A stretch of 39,038 nucleotides of DNA, from positions 1 to 39,038 of the forward strand of contig CAZIQF010000016.1 in NCBI GenBank assembly GCA_964541525.1, written 5' to 3'. The notes beneath the pieces are model-generated. The model did not search any database. It had not been told where the DNA came from and saw only the letters and a program-made list of their open reading frames with translations. The translations under genes were made by a program, and so were the position numbers. Origin of the DNA: UBA1737 sp964541525 (GTDB taxonomy: Bacteria > Bacillota_I > Bacilli_A > ML615J-28 > CAG-313). Positions 24,225 through 32,813 of this stretch are shown here, in pieces. The stretch's first letter is position 1. Every line of letters starts with the position of its first letter.

Positions 24225-26558
24225 TCACTCCTTTTCATCAATAATAAAATCGATTTCCCCTAGTGATAATTCACCTTCACGATCATTTAACATTTGCTTA
24301 ATTTTATTTACTTCTTGCTTTAATGTTCGTGGATTCATTAAATCAATAATTCGATCTTTAAGAATCGTTTTTCGTTCTGTTTCAATTCGTTTAATTCCTA
24401 AATTTAAGGCGTTAACATCGCCAATTAATAATAAAGTTTTTTTCGCTCTGGTTATAGCAGTATAAATTAGTTTTCGCTTTAACATGACATAATATGCGGT
24501 TGTAAAGGGAATGATAACTAAATCAAATTCTGATCCTTGTGATTTATGAATACTTATCGCATAAGCTAGAGTCAAGTCTTCTAATTCCTCAATCGTATAA
24601 GAAACAATTAAAATATCAAATGCCACATTGATTCCTGCAATTTTATCATTCTTATAAATAAAACTTTGAATATAACCAATATCCCCATTCATAATGCCTT
24701 TTTCAGCACGATTAACTAATTGAATAACTTTATCATTGAGTCTAAATACGCGATTTAAATGTTTTAATTCACCACTTTCATTTAGTGGATTAACCGCTTC
24801 TTGAATTTGATTGTTAATTTCATTGATGCCAGTATTACCCCGATACATTGGAATTAAAACTTCAATATCTTTGATTTGTTTACCTTTTTCAATCGATTTT
24901 AAATATAAATCGACCACTAATTGTGCAAGATGAGCATTATCAGTTGAAATAAAGTTTCGATCAGATAATTTTTCTAACAAATCAGTTGGTAAGATCCCTT
25001 CATTAATTGAATGAGCGAGTTTAATGATTGATGAATCACTCGCCTGACGATGAATCTTAGTTAACCTAATTGTTTTAATCATTTTAGAATCAATTAAATC
25101 TTTTAACACTTGTCCTGGTCCTACTGAGGGTAATTGATCAACATCCCCGACAATAATTAAACGAGCGGCAGGATGCATTGAAGTAATTAAACGGGATGCG
25201 AGTGGTAAATCCATCATTGACGCTTCATCAACAATAATTAGGCGAGCTGAAGTTTTATTATACTTATTATAAGTAAAATAATTTTCTCCTTGGTATCCTA
25301 AAAATTTATGAATCGTCGATGAAGGCATATTTGTTGATTCTTTTAATCGCTTTGCCGCTCTACCTGTAGGAGCAAGCAGTGCAATCGCTTCAGATAAAAC
25401 TTGATTATCCTGATTTAATTTTAAATACATTTTAATGATTGCATGAACGATCGTAGTTTTACCCGTACCAGGCCCACCCGTAATAATAACAATCGGACAT
25501 GTAAAAGCATTTTTGATTGCTTCAACTTGTTCTTTAGAAAACTCAATATGAGATGTTGTTTTGACTTCTTTAAACGCTTTTTCAATTAAATCTTGATCAT
25601 ATTTTAAAATTCCATCATTACCATTACGTTCATCTTTTAAAAACAAACTAATTTCATTCGCAAGGTCAACTTCAGCAAGATAATTTTTATAATCAAAAAC
25701 ATCATTTTGATCATTAATAAAAATTCGTTTTTCTGCTTCTAATAACTTTAATATTTCTTCATATAAACTTTGATCAATCTCTTCTTGTAAATAACGTTCT
25801 AAAGCTGTATATAATTCATATTTACTAATATAACTATTACCTGAGGCATAAAGAATTTCTTTTAAGCCATAACATAATAAGGCTTTTAATCTACAAGTAG
25901 CAGTCTTAGGGATTCCTAGACTGATTGCTAGTTGATCAGCTTTTTTAAAACCGAATCGCTCAATTTTATCAATTAAAATATAAGGGTTAGTTTTTAATTC
26001 ATTGATTAAATCAACATCCGCTAAAGCATTAATAATTTTATTCGCCATATCGATACTAATCCCATGATTAAGGAGAAAAATCATCTTATTTTGAATACTT
26101 TCATCCTTCTTGATGCCTTCTATAATTGTCGCTTTTTGTTTGCTAGTAATATTAATTTGATCCAAAACCGATTTATCTTGTTTAATTAAATCAATAGCTT
26201 GATTACCTAGCGTCTCAACGACTAAAGTAGCGGCTTTAACCCCAACACCAGTGAATAATTCACTTGATAAATAACTAATAATACCATATTTAGATTGTAA
26301 TGTTTTACGTTCAAAAGTTGAAAAACGGAATTGTAAACCAAATTTAGGATCTTTAATAAAATCCCCATTTAAAATATATTCTTCATCTTCAAACGGGCTT
26401 CGATCAAAACATCCAACAACAGTAATCTTATTATTTAGTAATTTACCTTTGTTATGTAAGTTGCTATTCTTAAAATCAATTAAAAAAGAGGCAACTGTAT
26501 AGCCATTATCTTTATTATGAAATAACACTCTTTCAATCATTCCTTCTAAAGATTCCAT
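24225..26558 (-). CDS. recD2: ATP-dependent DNA helicase RecD2 (YrrC)
   Basis: A 5'-3' superfamily 1B helicase of the RecD2 type, which acts outside RecBCD in replication-fork and repair processes. The 777 residues comprise an N-terminal OB-like region (from MESLEGMIERVLFHNKDNGYTVASF), helix-hairpin-helix segments (ELFTGVGVKAATLVVETLG and GFKKADQLAISLG), then the motor: Walker A ITGGPGTGKTT near residue 360, LLAPTGRAAKRL, IVDEASMMDL, GDVDQLPSVGPG, and the C-terminal YAISIHKSQGSEFD and YTAITRAKK. The gene lies 22 bases downstream of mnmA, the neighbour also found in many Firmicutes, and 4 bases before the aminotransferase gene. Confidence 0.95.
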   Translation of the reverse strand: MESLEGMIERVLFHNKDNGYTVASFLIDFKNSNLHNKGKLLNNKITVVGCFDRSPFEDEEYILNGDFIKDPKFGLQFRFSTFERKTLQSKYGIISYLSSELFTGVGVKAATLVVETLGNQAIDLIKQDKSVLDQINITSKQKATIIEGIKKDESIQNKMIFLLNHGISIDMANKIINALADVDLINELKTNPYILIDKIERFGFKKADQLAISLGIPKTATCRLKALLCYGLKEILYASGNSYISKYELYTALERYLQEEIDQSLYEEILKLLEAEKRIFINDQNDVFDYKNYLAEVDLANEISLFLKDERNGNDGILKYDQDLIEKAFKEVKTTSHIEFSKEQVEAIKNAFTCPIVIITGGPGTGKTTIVHAIIKMYLKLNQDNQVLSEAIALLAPTGRAAKRLKESTNMPSSTIHKFLGYQGENYFTYNKYNKTSARLIIVDEASMMDLPLASRLITSMHPAARLIIVGDVDQLPSVGPGQVLKDLIDSKMIKTIRLTKIHRQASDSSIIKLAHSINEGILPTDLLEKLSDRNFISTDNAHLAQLVVDLYLKSIEKGKQIKDIEVLIPMYRGNTGINEINNQIQEAVNPLNESGELKHLNRVFRLNDKVIQLVNRAEKGIMNGDIGYIQSFIYKNDKIAGINVAFDILIVSYTIEELEDLTLAYAISIHKSQGSEFDLVIIPFTTAYYVMLKRKLIYTAITRAKKTLLLIGDVNALNLGIKRIETERKTILKDRIIDLMNPRTLKQEVNKIKQMLNDREGELSLGEIDFIIDEKE

Positions 26559-26580
26559 ACAATTCTCTCCTTTCTCATTA

Positions 26581-27714
26581 TTAATATTTTCGTTTTACAT
26601 CATTCATGTATACTTCATCAATTGTTCCACCACCTAAGCAGTATTCACCATTATAAAATACACATGCTTGACCTGGTGTAACCGCTTTGGCTGGTTCTTT
26701 GGTTCTTACTTCTAGAGTATCTGCATCTAACCAATAAACAGTAACTGGAACATCTTTTTGACGATATCTAAATTTAGCGGTCAATTCATCACCATTATTA
26801 AAACGTTCATTAATGATATTAACCCCTCTAACTAAAATGCGATTTGCATAAAGCAATTCGGTTTGATCACCTTGACCAACAATTAATTGATTTTTAATTG
26901 CATCTTTTCCACATACGAACCATGCTTCACCTGGACCACCAATTCCTAAACCATGACGTTGACCAATTGTATAATACATTACGCCATCATGACGTCCCAT
27001 GACTTTGCCATCAGTACTAACGATATCACCAGGATTAGCTGGAATATAGTTCATTAAGAATTCTTTAAAGTTTCGTTCCCCAATAAAACATACTCCTGTG
27101 GAGTCTTTTTTGGTTGCAACACCTAACTCATATTTAGCTGCAAGCGCTCTAACTTCTGGTTTTTCCATTTCTCCGATAGGAAATAATACATTAGCAATTT
27201 GCTCGCTACTTAGCTGAGATAAGAAATAAGATTGGTCTTTATTTGCATCTTTTCCTCGCAATAAATAGTGTTTGTCACCATCATGAATAACTCTTGCATA
27301 ATGTCCCATCGCAATATAATCAGCACCTAGTGAAGCGGCTTTATTTAAAAACGCCTTAAATTTAATTTCTTTATTACACAAGATATCTGGATTAGGTGTA
27401 CGGTTTAAACGATATTCTTTTAAAAAATATTCAAAAACTGAGTCCCAATACTCTTGAATGAAATCAACACGATGAAGTATAATTCCTAATTTTTTTGCAA
27501 CTTCTTGAGCATCTTGATAGTCTTTTTCTTGGGGGCATACCTCATCTAAAATGGTAGGATTTCCTTTTAAATCATTGTTTAATGCACTATCCCAATTGCG
27601 CATAAACATTGCTTCAACATGGTATCCTTCTTCGAGTAATTTAATACAAGCAGTAGCCGAATCAACACCACCCGATAAACCGACAATTACTTTAATATCT
27701 TTTTTATCTTTCAT
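26581..27714 (-). CDS. mnmA: tRNA-specific 2-thiouridylase
   Basis: Thiolates U34 of tRNA-Lys, -Glu and -Gln using persulfide sulfur and ATP. The N-terminal PP-loop is GLSGGVDSATACIKL, followed by AMFMRNWD, the NPDILCNKEIKF segment with the first catalytic Cys, GHYARV, KDQSYFLSQL, and STGVCFIGERNFKEF with the second catalytic Cys; the C-terminal beta-barrel ends PGQACVFYNGEYCLGGGTI. The 377 residues are full length. It starts 4 bases after uvrB. In many Firmicutes the sulfur donor gene (iscS/nifS) is adjacent, but not here. Confidence 0.97.
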   Translation of the reverse strand: MKDKKDIKVIVGLSGGVDSATACIKLLEEGYHVEAMFMRNWDSALNNDLKGNPTILDEVCPQEKDYQDAQEVAKKLGIILHRVDFIQEYWDSVFEYFLKEYRLNRTPNPDILCNKEIKFKAFLNKAASLGADYIAMGHYARVIHDGDKHYLLRGKDANKDQSYFLSQLSSEQIANVLFPIGEMEKPEVRALAAKYELGVATKKDSTGVCFIGERNFKEFLMNYIPANPGDIVSTDGKVMGRHDGVMYYTIGQRHGLGIGGPGEAWFVCGKDAIKNQLIVGQGDQTELLYANRILVRGVNIINERFNNGDELTAKFRYRQKDVPVTVYWLDADTLEVRTKEPAKAVTPGQACVFYNGEYCLGGGTIDEVYMNDVKRKY

Positions 27715-27718
27715 TTTT

Positions 27719-29698
27719 TCACCTACTTTTCAATTCAAAAATGATATCTCTTAAAGCCATAGCCTCTTCAAAATCAAGGTTTTTAGCTGCTTCTTTCATC
27801 GCTTTTTCCAATTTTTCTAATACATTCTTTTGCTCAATCTTGCTTAATTTTTTGAAATCAGCAACTGTAATTTCATCATAAACATTCATACTTACATCTT
27901 CAACAACATTAATATCATCTTTAATTTCCTTAATAATGGTCTTAGGTGTAATATTATTTTTAAGATTATAGGCTTCTTGAATTTGTCTTCTTCTGGCTGT
28001 TTCTTTAATACATGCATCCATACTATCAGTAATTTTATCAGCATAAAAAATTACTTTACCATGAGCGTTTCTAGCGGCACGGCCAACAGTTTGGATTAAT
28101 GATCTCGTACTTCTTAAAAATCCTTCTTTATCAGCATCTAAAATACAAATTAAACTAACTTCGGGAATATCTAATCCCTCTCTTAAAAGGTTAATACCAA
28201 CTAAACAATCAAAAGTTCCTTTTCTTAATTTTCGAATAATTTCTAATCGTTCTAACGCTTTGATTTCTGAATGTAAATATGCAACTTTAATCCCCGCTTC
28301 TTTCAAATAAGCGGTTAAATCTTCACTCATTTTGATCGTTAAAGTCGTAATTAAAACCCGTTCACCAGCTTTAATTCGATCTTTAATATCAAACATGATT
28401 TGATCAATTTGACCTTTAGTAGGTCTAACTTCAATAATTGGATCAAGCAATCCCGTTGGACGAATAATTTGCTCAACAACTTCAGCACTTCTTGTAAGTT
28501 CATAATCACCTGGCGTTGCCGAAACATAGATAACTTGATGAATCTTTTTTTCAAATTCTTCAAAATTAAGTGGACGATTATCTAATGCTGATGGTAAACG
28601 AAATCCATAATCAACTAAAGTTTGTTTACGACTACGGTCACCATTATACATTCCTCTAACTTGCGGAATGGTTGCGTGTGATTCATCAATCACCATTAAA
28701 TAATCTTGCCAAAAGAAATCCAATAATACCGATGGTGTTTCCCCTTCTGACCTTAAACTTAAATGTCTTGAATAGTTTTCTACACCACTACAACTACCAA
28801 TTTCTTTTAACATTTCAATATCATAACATGTACGTTGATGTATTCGCTCTTCTTCTAATAACATTCCATGTTCATGAAAATAAGCTTCGCGTTCTTTTAA
28901 TTCTGCTTCAATTCTGCGAATCGCTTCTTCTTTCTTTTCATCACTTAAAACGAAGTGGGTCGCAGGAAAAATCGAAATCACTGAAGAAATACGTAAAACT
29001 TTACCAGTTACAACATCAAAAACACAAATTTTTTCAATTTCATCATCAAAAAAAGTAACACGGATAGCTTCCTTATTTTCACTTGTCGGTAAAATATCAA
29101 CATTATCACCTTTAACTCTAAAACTCCCACGTCCAAATTCAATATTATTACGAATGAATTGCATACTAACTAATTTTTCTAATAGATCATTACGTTTTAA
29201 ATTTTGACCAACTCTTAGCACTAACATTGAGTTTTTATAATCATTAGGATCACCAATACCATAAATACAAGAAACTGATGCAACAATAATAACATCTTTT
29301 CGTTCAAGAATCGCTGCCGTTGCTGCATGGCGCATTTGGTCAATCTCATCATTAATACTTGAGTCTTTTTCAATATACATATCTTTAGACGGAACATAAG
29401 CTTCTGGTTGGTAATAATCATAATAAGAAATAAAATATTCAACCATGTTTTCTGGAAACAAACTTTTAAATTCAGCATATAATTGCCCTGCAAGGGTTTT
29501 GTTATGTGCTAGCACTAAAGTCGGTTTATTGACATTTTGAATAACATTCGCGATGGTAAAAGTCTTACCGGTTCCTGTCGCACCTAAAAGGGTTTGTTCC
29601 GGAATTCCATTTAAAACATTTTCCGTTAATTTCCGAATGGCTTCTGGTTGATCACCATATGGAGCATAAGGTGATACAAGTTTAAATTTATTTTCCAT
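27719..29698 (-). CDS. uvrB: excinuclease ABC subunit B
   Basis: Damage-verifying helicase-like subunit of nucleotide excision repair; loads from UvrA2 and recruits UvrC. The 659 residues carry Walker A LGATGTGKTFT (about 39-49), the beta-hairpin region YYDYYQPEAYVPSKDMYIEKD that clamps damaged DNA, the DESHATIPQ motif, VSATPGDYEL, helicase motifs V and VI (GINLLREGLDIPEVSL and QTVGRAARN) and the C-terminal UVR domain LEKAMKEAAKNLDFEEAMALRD that binds UvrC. uvrA and uvrC are not in the window. Its ATG shares a base with the stop of the upstream membrane-protein gene, so the two are coupled. Confidence 0.98.
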   Translation of the reverse strand: MENKFKLVSPYAPYGDQPEAIRKLTENVLNGIPEQTLLGATGTGKTFTIANVIQNVNKPTLVLAHNKTLAGQLYAEFKSLFPENMVEYFISYYDYYQPEAYVPSKDMYIEKDSSINDEIDQMRHAATAAILERKDVIIVASVSCIYGIGDPNDYKNSMLVLRVGQNLKRNDLLEKLVSMQFIRNNIEFGRGSFRVKGDNVDILPTSENKEAIRVTFFDDEIEKICVFDVVTGKVLRISSVISIFPATHFVLSDEKKEEAIRRIEAELKEREAYFHEHGMLLEEERIHQRTCYDIEMLKEIGSCSGVENYSRHLSLRSEGETPSVLLDFFWQDYLMVIDESHATIPQVRGMYNGDRSRKQTLVDYGFRLPSALDNRPLNFEEFEKKIHQVIYVSATPGDYELTRSAEVVEQIIRPTGLLDPIIEVRPTKGQIDQIMFDIKDRIKAGERVLITTLTIKMSEDLTAYLKEAGIKVAYLHSEIKALERLEIIRKLRKGTFDCLVGINLLREGLDIPEVSLICILDADKEGFLRSTRSLIQTVGRAARNAHGKVIFYADKITDSMDACIKETARRRQIQEAYNLKNNITPKTIIKEIKDDINVVEDVSMNVYDEITVADFKKLSKIEQKNVLEKLEKAMKEAAKNLDFEEAMALRDIIFELKSR

Positions 29699-30585
29699 TA
29701 TTTACGCATATAGACAACATTTGTTGGTGTTTTTTCATCATATAAAATATCAACAAATTGTTCTTGAGTTTCAGAATAAAGGAATGAACGTAGTTCACAA
29801 TTAATTTTTTCTCCTGCATTAGTAAAGAATTCAATTTCCATTACTGATTCTTTTAAGCCATTTCCATTCTTTTGTTTCGAAAATTTAAATGTTTTAACTT
29901 CAGCAGTGCTTTTAACACCACAAATTTTTAAATAATTATTTTTATGATTAGCACTCATGCCAAGGATTCTTTCTTTCATATAAGTAAATAACATAACATA
30001 AAATATGGCAATTACAAAGATATAAACACCACTAAAACAAGGAGTAGTACCTTCAATTAATGTATCAAAATTTCTTGTGCTTTCAATAAAGGGACGACCA
30101 TTCCATTGTAAACCAATTAGTCCTGTTTCGTCTTTTTGTAATAATTGTAATAAAATTGTAATAAAAACATAAATCCCACCAGCTACTAAAATGATATCCG
30201 TAAATAGTGGTCCCATTTCTAGACCAATCTTTTGACCTTCTAAATAAATTGGAAAGCAGTTAACCTTCTTTAATGATTTAGTATCAGCATAATAAATTTT
30301 TACAATTTGACCTTCATAATATTGATCATTAAACTCTTTGTATGTAAGTTCAAAAACATTGACAAATTGTAACATATTCGCATTTGATAAATATTCAACT
30401 TTAACATAAACACGTGATTTTTGTTTATCAATTTCAACAACTTTTCCTTCAACAAACTTTGGATTTTCTTTAATTACCTTATTAACATTTAATGAACGTT
30501 TTAAATTTAAAATTAAATTAAAGATATATGCACCAGCAAATCCAATAGTAACAATAACAACAACTAAATTTAAAATAAAATTCAT
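29698..30585 (-). CDS. membrane protein with two cytoplasmic/extracellular beta domains (unknown)
   Basis: Not confidently recognised; the pattern resembles DUF3592-type membrane proteins. Of 295 residues, three stretches are hydrophobic: about 5-25, 128-150 and 185-205. Between the first two is a beta-rich domain (VEGKVVEIDKQKSRVYVKVEYL to YEGQIVKIYYAD), and after the last is a second similar domain (STAEVKTFKFSKQ to VDILYDEKTPTNVVYM), so the protein appears to be an internal duplication of a TM plus small beta-domain unit. It stands between rlmH (17 bases) and uvrB (1-base overlap) in the operon, without obvious functional link to either. Confidence 0.8.
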   Translation of the reverse strand: MNFILNLVVVIVTIGFAGAYIFNLILNLKRSLNVNKVIKENPKFVEGKVVEIDKQKSRVYVKVEYLSNANMLQFVNVFELTYKEFNDQYYEGQIVKIYYADTKSLKKVNCFPIYLEGQKIGLEMGPLFTDIILVAGGIYVFITILLQLLQKDETGLIGLQWNGRPFIESTRNFDTLIEGTTPCFSGVYIFVIAIFYVMLFTYMKERILGMSANHKNNYLKICGVKSTAEVKTFKFSKQKNGNGLKESVMEIEFFTNAGEKINCELRSFLYSETQEQFVDILYDEKTPTNVVYMRK

Positions 30586-30602
30586 TTTTTAATTTCTCCT
30601 TT

Positions 30603-31064
30603 TCATTTATGATATTCTTTGTGATTTATAATCGTTAAGGCACGATATATTTGTTCTACTAAAATTACTCTCATTAATTGATGCGGATAAGTAAAACAAG
30701 AAAAAGATAAGTGATAATTACTTCTCTTAATAACACTCTCACTTAATCCATTAGAACCACCAATTACAAATGTAAGTTTTGATGTTCCATATGTTAATTT
30801 TTCTTCAATAAATTTAGCAAACTCAACACTATCTAACTCACTACCATTGATTTCTAAAGTTATCACAAATTCATCTTCATTAATTTTCTCTAAAATATTT
30901 TTACCTTCTTCAGTAATGTTCTTCAAAAGAACCGGGGTATTTACTTCTTTAACTTCACAAATGCTAAATTTAGTATACCCAGTAATTCTTTTTATATATT
31001 CATTTACTGCTTCAATATAAAAAGCTTCTTTAATTTTACCAACACAAACTATTTTAAGCATCAA
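30603..31064 (-). CDS. rlmH: 23S rRNA (pseudouridine1915-N3)-methyltransferase
   Basis: SPOUT methyltransferase that methylates pseudouridine 1915 in helix 69 of 23S rRNA on the assembled 70S ribosome. Typical length of 153 residues; the N-terminal KIVCVGKIKEAFYIEAVNEY, TFVIGGSNGLSESV (SAM-binding knot) and the C-terminal SFSCFTYPHQLMRVILVEQIYRALTI with NHKEYHK are all diagnostic. It overlaps walJ by 11 bases, the same association known from the walRK-walJ neighbourhood of Bacilli. Confidence 0.97.
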   Translation of the reverse strand: MMLKIVCVGKIKEAFYIEAVNEYIKRITGYTKFSICEVKEVNTPVLLKNITEEGKNILEKINEDEFVITLEINGSELDSVEFAKFIEEKLTYGTSKLTFVIGGSNGLSESVIKRSNYHLSFSCFTYPHQLMRVILVEQIYRALTIINHKEYHK

Positions 31065-31860
31065 TAATCCTTTCTAAATCAATTAATGGCAATTCTTCAT
31101 ATTGATAAGCAACTTTCAATTCAAATGGAAGCGTACCATTAAACGCTTTTATTAAGAATTTTCTTGCATATTCATAATCATTACATTCTTCACTAATATG
31201 TCCTAAGATTACAACTTTATTATACTTACTAACAAATTTTTTTAATGTATCCACGCATTGTGCATTTGACATATGACCATGATCAGATAAAATTCGATTA
31301 ATCAAATTCCAAGGTCGATTACTATTTAAAAGCATTTTTTCATCATGATTAGATTCAATTAAAATAACTTTAATAAATGATAAGATTTTATAATATTTCT
31401 CTGGTACATATCCCGTATCAGTAATCGTAGCAAAACTATGATTATTAGCTATTCCTAGTTCCTTGACCATAAATCCTAAACAATTGCTTGTATCATGAGA
31501 TAACTCAATCGGAACAATTGATAGTTGACCAACATCATATTTATGATCAGCTTTAATTAATTTCGTTGTAAACGCACTTAAATTACCTTTTAATTTATTA
31601 TTCGCACAAAGATAAGTATCCTTATGAATATATAGAGTTGCAGTAGTCTTTTTTAGTAGTGAAACTAAGTTACTAATATGATCTGTATGTTCATGAGTAA
31701 TAAAGATAGCATCAAGTTTATCTAAATTAATACCTTGATTTTTAAGACGATTCTTAATTTGTAGATAACTTATTCCAGCATCAATTAAAATCTTTGTTGA
31801 CCCGGCTTCAATATAAGTAGTATTACCTTTGGACCCACTGCCTAAAACAACAACTTTCAT
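31054..31860 (-). CDS. walJ: MBL-fold metallohydrolase WalJ/YycJ
   Basis: A metallo-beta-lactamase-fold protein of the WalJ (YycJ) family, thought to be an exonuclease linked to cell-wall and replication homeostasis in Firmicutes. The metal motif is FITHEHTDHISN (HxHxDH), followed by ELSHDTSNCLGF, TITDTGYVP, LIESNHDEKML with its metal residues, and LGHISEECN. The 268 residues are full length. First gene of the seven-gene operon; the walRK two-component genes usually upstream are missing here. The start codon lies behind AGGAG ten bases upstream, which falls within a hairpin. Confidence 0.92.
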   Translation of the reverse strand: MKVVVLGSGSKGNTTYIEAGSTKILIDAGISYLQIKNRLKNQGINLDKLDAIFITHEHTDHISNLVSLLKKTTATLYIHKDTYLCANNKLKGNLSAFTTKLIKADHKYDVGQLSIVPIELSHDTSNCLGFMVKELGIANNHSFATITDTGYVPEKYYKILSFIKVILIESNHDEKMLLNSNRPWNLINRILSDHGHMSNAQCVDTLKKFVSKYNKVVILGHISEECNDYEYARKFLIKAFNGTLPFELKVAYQYEELPLIDLERIIDA

Positions 31861-31865
31861 ACTCG

Positions 31866-31891
31866 ATATACTCCTATTATTCAGAGTATAT
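31866..31891 (-). promoter_or_regulatory. 5'-leader hairpin covering the walJ ribosome site
   Basis: ATATACTC and GAGTATAT (8-bp perfect stem, 10-base loop) span from the promoter's -10 end to the ribosome site AGGAG. In the transcript the GAG of the ribosome site would be paired, so the hairpin could reduce translation of the first gene of the operon. Confidence 0.4.
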
Positions 31892-31918
31892 TATACCATT
31901 ATTCTTGTTTTTTTTCAA
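31890..31918 (-). promoter_or_regulatory. sigma-A promoter of the walJ-rlmH-uvrB-mnmA-recD2 operon
   Basis: TTGAAA (31918-31913), 17 bases, TATAAT preceded by GG (31895-31890). The only good promoter before the seven leftward genes, whose gaps are all 22 bases or less. Confidence 0.85.
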
Positions 31919-31982
31919 GTCATATTAAAAGAAAGATTAAACCATATGATTAAGGTGAATTGTAACATCAATTGCAGCAAAA

Positions 31983-32006
31983 TAAAAAACTGGGAATTAA
32001 CCCAGT
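31983..32006 (-). terminator. leftward terminator-like hairpin upstream of walJ
   Basis: ACTGGG, loop of 6, CCCAGT, with six T following when read leftwards (31984-31989). It would stop leftward transcripts before walJ, but no leftward gene ends nearby, so it may be left over from a lost gene. Confidence 0.55.
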
Positions 32007-32021
32007 AAATGAATATTTTAG

Positions 32022-32336
32022 TTGAAAGTTCAAATAGATGATTTAGATAATAAAAAAGCAAAAAATGAAAAACTTGCTTTATTAAAAGAATATTTTATGT
32101 TAAAAAATATTACTCCAGCAGATCAAAAAATATTAATATACTTTGCTACTGCTTACAACAAATTTGGCGAAAATAATTCATGGCATCAAGCTAATATGGA
32201 AAGATTCTTTTCTAAAGATGAATTACTAATTGGTAAAGACTATTGGAATTTTGTTTGCAATGATGAAAATGGATTTAATATTGTATTTGATCAATATAAA
32301 ATATCTTCACAATACATAAAAGACTCATTAAAATGA
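32022..32336 (+). pseudogene. gene fragment or small hypothetical protein, 104 codons
   Basis: An open frame preceded immediately by an in-frame stop (32019-32021); its only early start is a TTG at 32022 with no ribosome site, and the next ATG (codon 26) has none either. The protein sequence looks genuine (ILIYFATAYNKFG, then FFSKDELLIGKDYWNFV) and resembles, from memory only, the C-terminal end of some type II restriction endonucleases that finish with a GK-x-F/Y-W-x-F motif. Its stop overlaps an ATG (ATGA) of a following 20-codon frame, the organisation of a two-gene operon. I read it as the 3' end of a decayed gene; a real small protein is possible. Confidence 0.45.
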
Positions 32337-32395
32337 GTAAAATAAAACAAATACAACCTAATTTTATTATTAAGCTATTTTTATCTTTTTTTTGA
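32333..32395 (+). pseudogene. truncated start of a second gene overlapping the fragment
   Basis: Twenty codons (MSKIKQIQPNFIIKLFLSFF) beginning at the ATGA overlap with the preceding frame and ending at a TGA just after a run of T where a frame error could have occurred. It may be the stub of a gene that once followed the 104-codon fragment. No function is assignable. Confidence 0.25.
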
Positions 32396-32410
32396 TTTAG
32401 ATAATGGACA

Positions 32411-32439
32411 AATTAAAAACCTCTATAAACTAGAGGTTT
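32411..32439 (-). terminator. terminator of the yjcZ-like gene
   Basis: AAACCTCT (32417-32424) pairs with AGAGGTTT (32432-32439), loop 7; read leftwards it continues TTTAATTT. It lies 20 bases after the stop of the small leftward gene. Confidence 0.8.
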
Positions 32440-32459
32440 AATTTAAATAAAACTTATTC

Positions 32460-32549
32460 TTAGAACGCCCAACATGCTCCAATAATAACTAAAAGAATAA
32501 ATAATACTAGAATGAAGGCGTAACCATATTCACAACGTGTTTGATTCAT
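32460..32549 (-). CDS. YjcZ-family sporulation peptide (29 residues)
   Basis: A very short gene encoding MNQTRCEYGYAFILVLFILL and then VIIGACWAF. The core FILVLFILLVIIGAC is the signature of the YjcZ/YqfT-like small hydrophobic peptides that occur in spore-forming Bacilli, where they are often preceded by a Gly/Tyr-rich stretch (here only EYGYA). A strong ribosome site, AAGGAGG, precedes the ATG by 7 bases and a terminator follows the stop, so this is a complete transcription unit rather than a chance frame. The peptide is expected to span a membrane once. Precise function is unknown in the family; together with gpr it supports sporulation. Confidence 0.8.
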   Translation of the reverse strand: MNQTRCEYGYAFILVLFILLVIIGACWAF

Positions 32550-32590
32550 GTTTGTTCCTCCTTTCTCTTCAGCGATAATCCTAAAATAGC

Positions 32591-32728
32591 ATTAGGTATT
32601 CAATATATATTATGAATGTCTCTAAAAAGTAAAGATTACAAAAGCCCAAATTTCAAAAATTTCACATAAGTTTCACATTTAAAAAGTTTTTTAAAAAAGT
32701 GCCTATTTTAAAGGCGTAAATACCTAAT
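32591..32728. promoter_or_regulatory. regulatory region between yjcZ-like gene and the large exported proteins
   Basis: The divergent gap of 264 bases holds no gene. It contains ATTAGGTAT (32591-32599) and its inverted copy ATACCTAAT (32720-32728, directly before the -35 of the rightward promoter), an imperfect palindrome ATTCAATATATATTATGAAT (32598-32617), two TTTCACAT boxes 11 bases apart (32660 and 32671), and a GCCT/AGGC hairpin (32701-32714). These look like binding sites but none matches a regulator I can name. Confidence 0.4.
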
Positions 32729-32734
32729 ATTTAC

Positions 32735-32763
32735 TTGAATTTTTTCGTGATTTTTGGTAGAAT
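32735..32763 (+). promoter_or_regulatory. sigma-A promoter of the two large exported proteins
   Basis: TTGAAT (32735-32740), 17 bases, TAGAAT (32758-32763); the transcript would start near 32770 and reach AAGGAG 8 bases before the ATG at 32814. Confidence 0.8.
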
Positions 32764-32813
32764 AATAATGTTATGTACTGATGACAAATATATTAAGAAA
32801 AGGAGACAAAAAA

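Noticed and set aside
28672..29058. A 128-codon open frame on the + strand
   Set aside because: It lies wholly antisense to uvrB, whose family motifs are intact on the other strand; it has no ribosome site and its protein matches nothing.
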